Under the pieces are notes generated by a model that did no database searches, was not told the origin of the DNA, and was given only the letters and a program-made list of their open reading frames with translations. From positions 2,232,001 to 2,296,000 of the forward strand of contig NC_063274.1 of the NCBI RefSeq assembly GCF_910591885.1: 64,000 nucleotides of DNA. Reading direction: 5' to 3'. Source of the DNA: Bombus terrestris (Eukaryota > Arthropoda > Insecta > Hymenoptera > Apidae). Below are positions 55,201 through 63,383 of this stretch, piece by piece. Position 1 is the first letter of the stretch, and each line of letters opens with the position of its first letter. A program made the translations under genes and the position numbers.

Positions 55201-58200
55201 ACCATAACGTTACAATATAAAAGATCTTGATAAATTATACTTGATAAATTAATGTTATCAAATTTTCTGTAGATGATACATTTACGCGTTAGAGACAGAC
55301 ATTCGTTAAATGTATTTTACGGTGAATTCTTTTTAGAGAAATACGGCGTCAGTTTCTTATATTTGCATAGTTAGAATAATTGGTACACTTATATTCTTCG
55401 TATCATTTATGAAAAAATATGTTGTATAAATTTCAACAGAACGATAAATCGATCGACGTAGTATAATAATGTAAGATTGATCAGGGTTTCATACGTACCA
55501 AATGAATAATACATATATTAGACGCAAATGTTATGAATTTATGCTGCATTAGACTTTAATATGTTAATTTTGTTGGTACTGATCTCTCTCATTAATTACC
55601 ATTTCTGTCGCAGTGTAACTAATTTACAGTTCTGCATGCAGTAGATTGGAACGTATGAAAGCAGATAGAAAGTTAATATGTATGAAATTATAAATGATTA
55701 CTTTACAGCATTAATTGCTAAATTACTTTCTTCTTTTTAAATAAATAGTTCCTTGCTTTATCTAAAGATATTTTTATTTTCTTAACTCAGTTTGCTTGTA
55801 CTAACCGTTTAAATTATATTATTGATAAGAATAACAAATAAACATCTAAGCTTAGTAGCATGGCTTTATAACTTAATGCAATGTTTTTGCATTATGTAAA
55901 TGTTCTTTTCTCTCGTGACTTGTAGATGCATGTTACTATATAAAAAAAATACGCATGCATAAAATTGAAATTTATGTATAAGAGTTTTTACTCCGAATAT
56001 AATTTAACTCGAATTAACAACACTGTCACATTTTATGTAATTCCTTTATTTGAATCCATGGTGGATATCAAAATAAAAAAATATTTTAAATGCTTAACAT
56101 TAAATAATAATAAAATCTTCTATGTGATCTGCTATGTGATTAAAATATAGACGAACGATTTCCTACTTTCTTTTCTTTTCTTGAATTCAAAACGTTCGCA
56201 TTATTTTAATCACCAATGAATGGACTCCATAAACATACATACCACAAAACAGCGTTGAAAGTTACAAGAGCGAGGCATTTAGCTTGCAAATAATAGTCTT
56301 TGATCAAAACAAAAAGATTACTACTATTACTTTGTATTATAATAAAATTACTAGATACGTAGAAAAATTCTAACTGAAGATATATAACATCTTAATTTAT
56401 TTTTCAATATCACTTATCAAATTAAACAGATATTAAGGAGAAAAAGATATGAAAAGAAACGTATCGTAATTAATTGGTGATAAAAGAGTAAAATATACAC
56501 AGAAAATGTAAACTATTGTAAATAAGTGAGCAACAGTATACAGTTTTGAAAATTCTTTAATTTACACATAAACTAATATTTCTTCATAAAGTGTTTTAAA
56601 TATTTTTTATGCTCCTCCTTTTATCAGTCATAATGAACGGACTATATTTCTATTTTTATTAGAAACTTTTTTATATTTTTGGGAGATGTGTGTAAATAAT
56701 TGTTAATAACAGACCTCTAATTTTATAGCAACCTATTTAGACCCAGGAGGATTTGGAGATTCGCGACAGTGTTTGAAAGATGGAGGATCTTCGCCGCAGA
56801 CACCGATAACCGGAAATCATTTGGACGTTCCACGATCCTTAGATCCGAATCCCAATCTGCTCAGTCCCGAAATTCTCACACAAAGAAGAGGTAAATTAAT
56901 AATTAAACCAATATTATTCCGCACGCTTAGTTAAAATCTGTAAATTCATGTACAAAGACATGCGGAAATATGGAAGTAGTATAAATCAACCATAATAGAT
57001 ACAGGAGAAGAATTTTGCAAATTTTGAAGGAAACGTATGATGTATGTCAAATAATATATTTTCAAGCGGTTACTATTTGATATCCAGAGTACTAGTGCAA
57101 TAAATCATTTATCATAACACGTATTTAATAAATAACGTTTAAAATGGAAAGATGGTGATTCTTCTTTTAATCGCTGCCAATCAACGTTTAATTTCCAGGC
57201 CATTGAAACATATAGTGGCAAAGTACAAATTCAATTAATTATATTACAAAAAGTATCATGTATTTCTATTTGAAAATATTAAAAGGAGTCAGAATAATCA
57301 TCTAAACACAATTGTACAAAAATGTGTACTAAAGTATAAAATACATAAAATTCTATAACATGTGAATTCCTATAAAAGAAATTACATCAAAACGTTGCAG
57401 GAAGTAGGAGACCGAGCATTTTACCAGTCCCGGACATGTTAACGAGCTCAACGTTGCATCTTCCCGGTCAAGAGTCTTTAGACCACGAAGGTGACGAGTC
57501 TGAGGACGAAATGGACGACGACGTACCTTGGAGATCGCCCAGCGAGAAAATAGCGTGAGTATGATCGACTTCTGATCGCAATTCCTTTCATTTCTTTTTT
57601 ACGTCCAAGGTCGGAAGGATCGAAGGTACAAGGCTTCCTAGCACATCTAATGTGTACGTGAGGAAACTGACGGTCAAAGATTAGAGCTCGCTACAAATTT
57701 ATAGATACATTTATTAGATAGATGAGAAAGCTGGTTTCCTCTCTTTGACAAATCCTTTTGATCTATGTATTGAAGCACGATCGTGAAATCCTTTACGAGT
57801 GAAACGATCATGCACTATCTCGGGCACTTGCATGGCACAGTCTCTTGTGCATCGAACGTATTTTGTGTATAAATTTTTTCTACATATACACATATGCATA
57901 TCTATATACTACATATTACTATCATATGTACTATATATTGGTATATGAATATATACTTATATTTGTTTATATATTTATACATATACCGGATGAATGTACC
58001 TTGTTTGTCATTGTTTTTATATTCTGAATATTGTACATTATACCTCTCGATATTAGTTTTTAGGAAGAACATACTGGCTACTTGAAATATTACATTTTGC
58101 ATTGTACTACGTCAAACTATTTAGATTATTATTTAGCGTTATACATATGAGAATATTGCCGGTATTTTCTTTGCAACGCAATAAAGATACACTGTAGGAT

Positions 58201-61200
58201 CGTACAGTCGATAAAATATTCATTTTTGATATCTCGTTTACGCACAATCGTTCAATTACAGACGTCCATATATTTTACCATTACTACAGATGTACAGTCT
58301 GTCGGATTACTTAGTACTTTTATTTATTTATTAATTTGTACGATAATATAAATTAACGTGGTTCGATTTTATTCAGTGATATATAGATTTCTTTGGTGAA
58401 ACATTTTACAATTAAAGACATTCAAATATAGTAATTCGTAATATTCTCCATTAAATTGTGGTAATGAAGTAAACGTTCAAACATCTCTGAGACGAATCGT
58501 CTGTCGTCAAGGATTAATTAAGTAAAGGAAAATCTGTACTATCTTACCAGAGTTACTATCTATTATAGGAAACAACGTTTAGCAGCTACGCTGCAGAAAC
58601 TATGCACCATGCTCATCTTGTTTCTGCACCCCTAGATGTTATTTCCTCTGATCGCCCATTCGACGTAACGTACCCATAACGTAACCATATCAATTTCCTG
58701 TCTTATAATGATTTAGTAGCGTTTGAAGATTACAGGGGAAAACATGATAAGTACAGCCATTTTTATTTTTTCCTTTTAATAGGAATTTATGATTAAACGG
58801 GAGAATTTTAACGTGACACGATTAAAAATGGAAATAATCTGTCAGTTTCGAAAGTGTAATTATTTTCAAATAGTTGATAAATCGGCAAAGTTTCGTGGAA
58901 AGCTTCGGATACTTCGGTATTACGACGAACAATATTTTGAACATTTGAAAGGGGATGTGAAAACGCACGTGTTTGTCGAAATCAAATAAAGCGACGATCT
59001 TTCAATTTAAAAATTGCTTCCTTGTAAAACAGAAAAAATGTAACTCGTCGTGTTATTCCTTGTAGTCTTCATTTTCAAAGACAAACAGATTTCTCTTCTT
59101 CCCATCCAGTATTTACCATCCGACACTTTTCCACACCTCCGTCAATTCCGTGCAAACACTTTCGAAATAAAGTTTCCATTCGATACAATACATAAAAAAT
59201 TCGAAACGAAATTTGGTCGAATTGAAAAAATTTTGATTTCGAACGACGACGACAACGACCACGACGACGAAATTTCCATCTCGAAACGTGTAACGTCGAG
59301 CGATCTGAAAAGTTCGAACGTCACGGTGACAAGAGACAGACAGGGCGAATAAGGTAAAAGTTTTGGAGCACGAGGGGTCGTTGTTACGCGAAACCTGTCA
59401 TTCAACATCCTAAAATACAATTAAACGCAAGTTTACGTTGATGGTCGGTCTGTCCTGTATGAATGTCTCTCGATGCCTGTGCCACACTAATCGACCGTCG
59501 ATGGTATTGAATCGCTGCTCGATGCTGTCCTGCCTGACACCCTATATGTCCTCATGGATGTTTTCGATGTCTTCCTTCTTGCATCGTCTTTATGCACTGC
59601 CGTCTTCACGCACGACCTTTGCCCAGCAGTTTCAAAGGGTGAGTTCACGTTTTTATGCTTTCGTACAAACTACCTTCGCGTCGCGTCGCGTCGCGTCGGG
59701 GGAACGTTCAGAACGAAAACGTCGAATCGTTTCAAATTTTCGATATGTTTCGTTTCTATTGCAAAGTAACGATCGAGGTTACATTTGATTATAAAATGAC
59801 TGTATAAAACGACTGTTCTCCGAATTTAACTTAGATCTACAAATTTAAGAGAAAAGAATTTTTCAATTTAGAATTACGTCAATTTAAATATAAAATTGGT
59901 AATAATCTTCTATGAAATAGATTTTTTCTTTATTTATCTCTAAAGGATTTCGTGTATATGTGTGTAATATTTTGGTAATTGAAATCAATGGTTTATCTTA
60001 CTCTTAAGGATTATATAATAAAATCCTCTGTTTCTTTTCTTCTTCTTCTTCTTTCTTAATTAATACTTTGCTTCAGTCACGTTATCAATAGAAAAAAACT
60101 GTTTTTATTTCGAAACGTTCCCTCGCTTATTACCTATCATAATATTATGTATAGAGAAAAGGGAAGCGTGAATTAGTTCATGCTCTTAAAAAATTGATTA
60201 GCCAGACACTTTCCGCAGCATGCATATTTCAGCGGAAGTTGTGGCGCGTGATCGCGAGACACACGCGAAGAAAATGGGCGAAGGAAGTTGATAAAGAGGT
60301 CGCGGTAGATACGCAGCTTCGGAATTTATTAACTGATTCAAGCAAACTTTAGTCATCTACATCGTGCATCGAGGTTCGCTGTTTAATACGGCTCGTTGAA
60401 TCGTTTGCAATGGAACGAGCTCTGAAATTGAAGTTATTCTGATACGAAACACGCGGCATTGCAAGGTGAATGAAGTTACGAAAATGTTGGACGTAGCCGA
60501 AATGAACTTTCCATCAGGTCGGATTGATCGGTTTTCAAGGTATTCGTCTAGCAAGAAATAAATTTATTAGATAAATAATTATAATTCGTAACACTGCTTC
60601 GAACAGCTTCCATAGAAATTATTGAAATTGCAGTTTTTCATTTATTAAAAAGAAATTTTTCACTATGTCTAAAATGTCATCACTGCCAGGATACGTAACG
60701 CAATTAAAAGAAAAAAAGAAACGAATAAAAATAAAAGAAGAGCAACGTTGTAACAGTCACGAAATTGTTACGATGCATCCTTTAAAGTTGTACTGACCTG
60801 AATGGATGAAATTCCCATAGAAACGGATAATACAGAGATACCAAGCGTATTTTCCATTTAAACTTTGACAATTTATACATTCCATTCGAATACGTACGAA
60901 CAACCGCGGTGCTTTATGCTTATCCCAAGCATAAATATGATTGTTCATATTCATAATTTTAATTTTCATTTACCACTTTGGTCATTATAAGCTAGTATTT
61001 GCTTAGTATAAGCATAAATATTATGGAACGTGTATTACTCGGTATTTTTCATATGCAGATCGTTCATTAGATAACTTTAAACACATTAAGATGTTATTCC
61101 ACGTGACTTCTTTACTCACGCACATATTATTTAAACGTGAGTTGTAAAGGTGGCATGATGAATTTAACTACTTTGAGAATTTTTCTCTTCGCGATATCAT

Positions 61201-63383
61201 CGTTAATTTATCCGTATATAACGTAGTCAGATTTTATATATCTGCTGCGTATAAAGTTGTAGGTGCGTTTATTGAAATGTCAAAAAATCATACTAAATAT
61301 GTATATAAATAATTCGAGGTAAAATGATTTTCATACCGTTTTATGTTTATAGACAATTGTAAGAAATATTTTGATACACTAACAGGTATTAGTTTTATCT
61401 ATTATATAAATAACTGAGAATGATTTTATGTGAAATAGATGCAACAAAAATAGCAGAATGATGGAAAACATTAGTTTCTGCATAATGCATGTGTGTACGT
61501 AGATCACACGCGAAAATCTTACCTGACAGTCTTGTAATTTAAATAACTTAACATTTAAATTGAAAATGATACAGTTATTTGTTTTCGAATAATTTGAATA
61601 ATCAGTTTTTAAAAATATCTGAATACTCAGTATACAACTCTTACTTTAATACCCTTATCTTATTTAAAAGTTGTACATGTTTTTAATATTTTGATCACTC
61701 TACACATTCGCACATGCTTGTCACGTTGTACACGTCAACACTATAACATCACATTTTATAATTAGTACGATACACATTGCATTTGGAACCTGCGAATCGT
61801 ATAAAAATACATTTTCCTCGTTTCAGTTTATAATAATTCATATCGAAAATAGTTTAAATATTATTTAAAAATAAAACAATTGAAAATGGTATTAAGAGAA
61901 TATTCTTATTGATGTTAATCAATTGCAATTTGATTACTATATATTATTAAAGAAAAAATGTATATTATATATTAAAAATTGTATAGTTTTTAATATATGT
62001 AAAAAGTGGTTTCGATTATAAATATCAGGCAGCAAGTGTTCTTCGTGCTTTACATTTCAATGTGACAAAAGATTTCAAACAGAAAGTACAAAATGTCTTT
62101 TCATGCATTCGAAAGCTTACACCTGCTTACAAAGTCAAATGCAATGCATACTGTGTATGAATTATACAACAATTTAATACAACATCGATGTGATTATAGG
62201 ATCGTTAAAGGGTTTCCACCTGTTTCACCCTTCATAGGGGTCTCGCCAACTTTATGTTATTTGCTGAAAGAAAAGAAACCACTCTGCTGTCTTCAGCTTG
62301 CACAGGTGAATATTTGATAGACTTGCAAAGTGAATGCTGATCTCAAATTATAATTGCAAATGTTCTTGGTTGTTAGGTGTGCCAACATTGTAGCTACAGA
62401 AACGCGAAAGAGTACAATTGGCAGAATAAGACCATAATCTTGGCAGCTGATTACGCTAGTAATGGGATCTATAACTTCATAATTCCTTTAAGGGCTCATT
62501 TTAGGTATCCTCAAAAAATTATATATGCAATTTATCTATAATGTATACTTTGTACGATCGTTCGAAAGTCTGTACTGTACAAAATGTCTATACTTCAAAA
62601 CTATTCTAATCTATTCTTACTGGAAATTAAATTTCAAAATAAAAAAATATTTGAGTGTAAAAAAAAATTGCACAATACTAATCAATGATCCGTGTTAGGT
62701 CAAAAACTTCGTTGAACCCAATCATTCTTCTGCTGGAACGGACACCGGAAATTGCGTTCCTCGATGCGGTGTCTTACTTTCCTTTGGTATACTGGATGCG
62801 AGGTACCATCGATTGTTTGGACGATCTTCTTCGCGCTGGTATCACTCTAGCGGAAAATGTCGTCGTCGTCAACAAGGAACTTAGTAATTCCGCAGAAGAA
62901 GACACTTTGGCTGACTGCAATACCATCGTCGCGGTTCAGACGATGTTTAAGTAAGCGTTTGGAAATTTTTCACAAATAAATATTATAGTAAACCGTGAAA
63001 ATTACCTGTAAAATGTCGAGATTGTTCAATTAATACACATACTATTTTATATTTTATGGGCATATATTACTTGATAAATATTTAAACATTTATACATATT
63101 TAAACTTAATATTTATACTTGATATTTTAGTATATTATTTTGAATAACTTCCAAGTTTATTCTATTTTTCTCTCATTTTGATTTCAATTTAATCCCTTTA
63201 CAATTACATCATGTGATAAATATGTATATATGCAAATATATTTACTGAAAGCATTATTTGTAAATTTGCAGATTCTTTCCTAGCATAAAAAGCATAACGG
63301 AGCTCTCACAATCGAGTAATATGCGTTTCATGCAATTCAGGGCACACGACAAGTACGCTCTTCATCTCAGTAAAATGGAAAAG
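25199..63383 (+). CDS. SLO2: SLO2 / KCNT-type sodium-activated potassium channel, 18 internal exons, both ends missing
   Basis: Joined exons: 25199-25278, 27726-27825, 28971-29169, 40935-41009, 44086-44169, 44245-44339, 49787-49970, 52400-52564, 52833-53053, 53268-53465, 53594-53820, 54050-54571, 56729-56890, 57401-57554, 62200-62305, 62377-62504, 62699-62950, 63272-63383. They sum to 3064 nt, or 1021 codons after one split base, with no stop and with every intron GT-AG and in phase. The product is a plasma-membrane K+ channel subunit of the Slack/Slick family. Such channels are tetramers opened by cytosolic Na+ through RCK domains and damp neuronal firing. Fragment layout: S1 about 28-50, S2 95-125, S3 133-152, S4 158-172, S5 195-216, pore helix and TVGYGD filter 228-246, S6 251-275, RCK1 from about 297, linker about 545-825, RCK2 from about 825. 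The BK (slowpoke) channel was considered; the RCK sequences and the N-terminal VNENTFKERL block fit SLO2 instead. The start codon exon and the C-terminus were not found. Confidence 0.96.
25279..27725 (+). other. SLO2 intron 1
   Basis: GTAAGT to TTCAG, 2447 bp. It holds a coding-like minus-strand frame at 26148-26387 (listed separately) and a GC-richer block at 27050-27480 with multiple open frames on the minus strand that match nothing I recognise. Confidence 0.7.
26148..26387 (-). other. Coding-like open frame in SLO2 intron 1
   Basis: Reading the minus strand after a stop at 26390-26388, about 80 codons run to a stop. The translation is acidic and aromatic (DVDIVINEDIFVNQFDVHG, then KIWYLEPVYEWITYMYYFF, then IFIPDPENLFEIYHVE) and looks more protein-like than its surroundings. 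No start Met near the front and no splice partners were found, and the opposite strand is open as well. It may be a gene or mobile-element fragment; family unknown. Confidence 0.2.
27726..27825 (+). CDS. SLO2: SLO2 exon b: S1
   Basis: Acceptor ttcag, donor GTGAGC. It encodes the basic lead-in LRIRL and a hydrophobic helix with LLTCFLYIFRVI, the first transmembrane segment. It then enters the extracellular loop and ends in a split Cys codon (tg|t). Residues about 27-60 of the fragment. Confidence 0.95.
27826..28970 (+). other. SLO2 intron 2
   Basis: GTGAGC to TTTCAG, 1145 bp. It contains the 83-bp tandem duplication and is otherwise AT-rich and featureless. Confidence 0.7.
28097..28262. repeat. 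Two-copy tandem duplication, 83-bp unit
   Basis: Copies at 28097-28179 and 28180-28262 are almost identical (CTACCAAATATATCTTCAGC at the start of each; ACAGTACCGC against ACAGTATCGC). The near identity indicates a recent duplication. With two copies and no spacers it is not a CRISPR array. Confidence 0.92.
28971..29169 (+). CDS. SLO2: SLO2 exon c: S1-S2 loop and S2
   Basis: The acceptor has a long pyrimidine tract (tctttttttttctttcag); the donor is GTACGC. The extracellular loop carries a C-x-x-C pair (residues 60 and 63) and two N-glycosylation sequons, NKT at 67 and NLT at 76. S2 follows as a hydrophobic stretch after the conserved ILWVRRPLELW. It ends exactly on a codon (GYK). In vertebrate Slack the loop also has a C-x-x-C and Asn sequons. 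Confidence 0.96.
29370..29523 (+). mobile_element. Tc1-like left-end fragment interrupted by another transposon
   Basis: The sequence TACATTGGCTTACAAAAGTA has the look of a Tc1-like terminus (GGCTnACAAAAGTATT). It is followed about 150 bp later by the palindromic transposon inserted at TA. A matching right end beyond 30124 was not recognised. Confidence 0.35.
29524..30122 (-). mobile_element. Palindromic-ended DNA transposon, copy 2, in opposite orientation
   Basis: It begins CAGGGTGGTTGGTAACTGG and ends with its complement ...CCAACCACCCTG, flanked on both sides by TA, so both ends and the target duplication are intact. The length is 599 bp with ~120-bp terminal repeats. The interior encodes, on the minus strand, a 64-residue transposase tail. 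It lacks the catalytic core, so it is non-autonomous. Confidence 0.9.
29808..30002 (-). pseudogene. Transposase C-terminal remnant (64 codons)
   Basis: The frame reads YLWSHIKSIVYSEEI, then EQLKEKIIVAFHTL, then RRAEVCVRQNGQHFQQFL and stop. The W-x-H/Y-I/L-K-x-x-V-Y motif followed by a helical tail with RR-x-x-x-C and G-x-H-F is the usual region just after the last catalytic acid in insect DDE_3-type Tc1/mariner transposases. The DDE residues themselves are missing. Confidence 0.8.
31396..31679. mobile_element. Tc1-like MITE, degenerate
   Basis: The left end is TAGTCGGTCACAAAAGT after TA. The right end, complemented, is CAGTCAGTCAAAAAAAT before TA. The ends match at most of 17 positions. The 284-bp interior has no coding remnant. 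Confidence 0.5.
33676..33993 (-). mobile_element. 5'-truncated jockey-like LINE with poly(A) tail and 13-bp target duplication
   Basis: On the minus strand it runs from 33993 to a poly(A) of 12 (T run 33676-33687 on +). Perfect direct repeats AAGTCAGAGAGAG flank it at 33663-33675 and 33994-34006. It carries the last 61 codons of a reverse-transcriptase ORF and a ~120-bp 3' UTR. Tail, truncation and target duplication together are diagnostic of LINE-mediated insertion. Confidence 0.93.
33806..33991 (-). pseudogene. LINE ORF2 C-terminal fragment (jockey-type reverse transcriptase)
   Basis: Sixty-one codons and a TAA at 33808-33806, with PWYVTNDTIHRDLKIPTVKE followed by a helical basic tail. 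The PW-x-V-x-N-x-x-I-H-x-D-L-x-IPTVKEEI signature is the C-terminal segment of jockey-clade LINE ORF2 proteins in insects. There is no internal stop. The reverse-transcriptase and endonuclease domains are absent because of the 5' truncation. Confidence 0.88.
34145..34288. repeat. Two-copy tandem duplication, 72-bp unit
   Basis: Copies at 34145-34216 and 34217-34288 appear identical (ATCATTACTTGTCCTTACTC at the start of each). The unit spans the likely right end of the solo LTR and its flank, so the duplication post-dates the LTR insertion if that boundary is right. Confidence 0.92.
40935..41009 (+). CDS. SLO2: SLO2 exon d: S3
   Basis: Seventy-five nucleotides in phase 0/0, acceptor ttcacag, donor GTGAGT. 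It encodes GNIWQQLLSFHFILELVN and continues through the S3 helix to TIPFTIT. It follows the largest intron seen (11.8 kb). Confidence 0.95.
41010..44085 (+). other. SLO2 intron 4
   Basis: GTGAGT to TTTTTAG, 3076 bp. A 127-codon minus frame at 41247-41630 has no recognisable domain. A dinucleotide (AT)11 tract lies at 43615-43636. No other feature is supported. Confidence 0.65.
43615..43636. repeat. (AT)11 microsatellite
   Basis: An uninterrupted AT dinucleotide run within intron 4 of SLO2; likely polymorphic in length. Confidence 0.95.
44086..44169 (+). CDS. SLO2: SLO2 exon e: S3-S4 turn and S4
   Basis: Twenty-eight codons in phase 0/0, acceptor tttttag, donor GTAAGT. It holds the PPMRNLFIPVFLNCWLAKH block. 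S4 has only one Arg at its start and no regular array of basic residues, as is typical of SLO2 channels, which sense voltage weakly. Confidence 0.95.
44245..44339 (+). CDS. SLO2: SLO2 exon f: S4-S5 linker and S5
   Basis: It is separated from exon e by a 75-bp intron. Acceptor tttcag, donor GTGAGT. It encodes the S4-S5 linker NDLHRAMQKSQSALSQQL and the S5 helix ending CLVFTS, the last codon being split ag|c. Confidence 0.95.
44340..49786 (+). other. SLO2 intron 6
   Basis: GTGAGT to TTTCAG, 5447 bp. A 121-codon + frame at 44709-45074 and a GC-richer block at 46090-46620 have no recognisable product. A T14 run lies at 48766-48779. No mobile element with defined ends was seen. Confidence 0.65.
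49787..49970 (+). CDS. SLO2: SLO2 exon g: pore helix, selectivity filter and S6
   Basis: Acceptor ctgtttcag, donor GTATGT. It encodes CGIQHFQRAG (pore turret), the pore helix, the filter TVGYGD (residues 241-246, nt 49875-49892), FVPDIWPSQL and the S6 helix to LPTQ. Mammalian Slack has Phe where this has the filter Tyr; the Tyr form is the classical K+ filter. Confidence 0.97.
49971..52399 (+). other. SLO2 intron 7
   Basis: GTATGT to AACAG, 2429 bp. It contains the complete mariner MITE near its 3' end. The remainder is AT-rich with no supported feature. Confidence 0.7.
52047..52221. mobile_element. Complete 175-bp mariner-derived MITE
   Basis: The left end TTAGGTTGTCCGAAAAGTAT and the right end, complemented, TTAGGTCGTCCGAAAAGCTT match at 17 of 20 positions and are flanked by TA on both sides. 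The right half is homologous to the fragment at 11476. There is no coding capacity, so any mobility would need a transposase supplied elsewhere. Confidence 0.9.
52400..52564 (+). CDS. SLO2: SLO2 exon h: S6 end, gating linker and start of RCK1
   Basis: Acceptor ctctaacag, donor GTGAGA, 55 codons in phase 0/0. The linker WMERQKLGGSYSSHRAQSEK joins S6 to RCK1. RCK1 begins with the first beta strand HVVVCST and the following helix IMDFLNEFYAHP. Confidence 0.96.
52833..53053 (+). CDS. SLO2: SLO2 exon i: RCK1 central part
   Basis: Acceptor aattag, donor GTCAGT (weaker than its neighbours). It encodes DYYVVLLSPMELDTTMR, VPIWAQRVIYIQGSCLKD and the helix with RARMNEAEACFVLAARNYAD, then TAADEHTILR. 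These are the second and later Rossmann-like strands of RCK1. It ends in a split Arg codon (ag|g). Confidence 0.96.
53268..53465 (+). CDS. SLO2: SLO2 exon j: RCK1
   Basis: Acceptor gcaacag, donor GTAAGT, intron of 214 bp before it. It contains WAVKDFAPNVPQYVQIFRPE, KFAEHVVCEDEFKYALLANN and CTCPGASTLVTLLLHTSRGQ, all strongly conserved in KCNT. It ends in a split Gln codon (ca|a). Confidence 0.96.
53594..53820 (+). CDS. SLO2: SLO2 exon k: end of RCK1
   Basis: Acceptor cttttttag, donor GTAATT. It encodes EEWHRLYGKCSGNEIYHI, GDSRFFGEYEGKSFTYASF, HSHRKYGVALVAVRP and the return ILLNPG. The conserved order matches the RCK1 C-terminal lobe of Slack. The final Gly codon is split g|gt. Confidence 0.96.
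54050..54571 (+). CDS. SLO2: SLO2 exon l: RCK1-RCK2 linker with Thr/Asn-rich low-complexity insert
   Basis: Acceptor cacaag, donor GTGAGT. It is the longest exon (522 nt) and the most GC-rich. It starts with the conserved PRHIMKKTDTCYYMSITKEE and NSAFVV. It then becomes low complexity: Thr/Asn-rich runs near residues 600-635 written with aca/acg/aac codons, a Gly/Asn stretch, and a short Cys-rich patch (TACCRQETTC). Two internal GT sites (after 54498 and 54510) would leave phase 0, whereas the next exon needs phase 1, so 54571 is the supported end. Expected cytosolic and disordered. Confidence 0.88.
54572..56728 (+). other. SLO2 intron 12
   Basis: GTGAGT to TTATAG, 2157 bp. Very AT-rich. The open frame of exon l continues ~130 bp into it by chance. 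No repeat or exon is supported. Confidence 0.7.
56729..56890 (+). CDS. SLO2: SLO2 exon m: inter-RCK linker
   Basis: Acceptor ttttatag, donor GTAAAT, phases 1 to 1. It encodes PTYLDPGGFGDSRQCLKDGG, a Ser/Pro stretch with SSPQTPITG, and SPEILTQRRG. The SPQTP and SPE motifs are possible proline-directed phosphorylation sites. The phase-symmetric exon (162 nt) could be skipped without a frameshift. Confidence 0.88.
56891..57400 (+). other. SLO2 intron 13
   Basis: GTAAAT to TTGCAG, 510 bp. Nothing else was seen in it. Confidence 0.75.
57401..57554 (+). CDS. SLO2: SLO2 exon n: acidic linker before RCK2
   Basis: Acceptor cgttgcag, donor GTGAGT. It encodes SRRPSILPVPDML, a region like the RRPSI segment of mammalian Slack, then an acidic run DESEDEMDDDVPW and RSPSEKIA, the Ala codon being split gc|g. 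RRPS looks like a basophilic kinase site. Confidence 0.93.
57555..62199 (+). other. SLO2 intron 14
   Basis: GTGAGT to TTATAG, 4645 bp. It contains a GAC-rich trinucleotide stretch at about 59241-59270, a GC-richer block at 59430-59710 with a candidate microexon, and a TCTTCT tract near 60040. No mobile element with clear ends was seen. Confidence 0.65.
59627..59638 (+). other. SLO2: Candidate 12-nt in-frame SLO2 microexon
   Basis: A pyrimidine-rich stretch ends cctttgcccag at 59626, followed by 12 nt and then a consensus donor GTGAGT at 59639. Spliced between exons n and o it would keep the frame and insert Ser-Phe-Lys-Gly after the split Ala codon. An alternative acceptor 3 nt on (a NAGNAG pair) would give a 9-nt exon inserting Phe-Lys-Gly after the Ala, also in frame. 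The exon is not needed for a good n-o junction, so it would be alternative. Sequence evidence only. Confidence 0.2.
62200..62305 (+). CDS. SLO2: SLO2 exon o: linker end, KGFPPVSPFIG block
   Basis: Acceptor gattatag, donor GTGAAT. It encodes IVKGFPPVSPFIGVSPTLCY and KKPLCCLQLAQ, a block highly conserved between insect and vertebrate KCNT just before RCK2. It is preceded by a 4.6-kb intron. Confidence 0.96.
62377..62504 (+). CDS. SLO2: SLO2 exon p: RCK2 first strand
   Basis: Acceptor ttgttag, donor GTATCC (non-canonical at positions +4 to +6), intron of 71 bp before it. It encodes CQHCSYRNAKEYNWQNK, the strand TIILAAD and the helix NGIYNFIIPLRAHF, with Arg split ag|g. It opens RCK2. Confidence 0.95.
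62699..62950 (+). CDS. SLO2: SLO2 exon q: RCK2
   Basis: Acceptor gtgttag, donor GTAAGC. It encodes SLNPIILLLE, AVSYFPLVYWMRGTIDCLDD, LLRAGITLAENVVVVNKE and SAEEDTLADCNTIVAVQTMF, matching the central RCK2 strands and helices of Slack. The last Lys codon is split aa|a. Confidence 0.96.
62951..63271 (+). other. SLO2 intron 17
   Basis: GTAAGC to TTTGCAG, 321 bp, AT-rich, with nothing else in it. Confidence 0.8.
63272..63383 (+). CDS. SLO2: SLO2 exon r: RCK2, last exon in the window
   Basis: Acceptor aatttgcag, donor GTATTT. It encodes FFPSIKSITELSQSSNMRFM, QFRAHDKYALHLSKMEK. It ends on a codon boundary. The frame is open, so the remaining RCK2 C-lobe and C-terminal tail lie beyond 64000. Confidence 0.95.

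Noticed and set aside
59050..59352. 100-codon frame with an Asp run in SLO2 intron 14
   Set aside because: The Asp run is a GAC trinucleotide repeat; the frame ends in a stop just before a weak GT and cannot splice in phase to exon o.
25199..63383. BK channel (slowpoke) as an alternative identity
   Set aside because: The N-terminal VNENTFKERL block, the charge-poor S4 and the RCK1/RCK2 blocks match KCNT. No S0 segment or calcium-bowl Asp run was seen in the part available.
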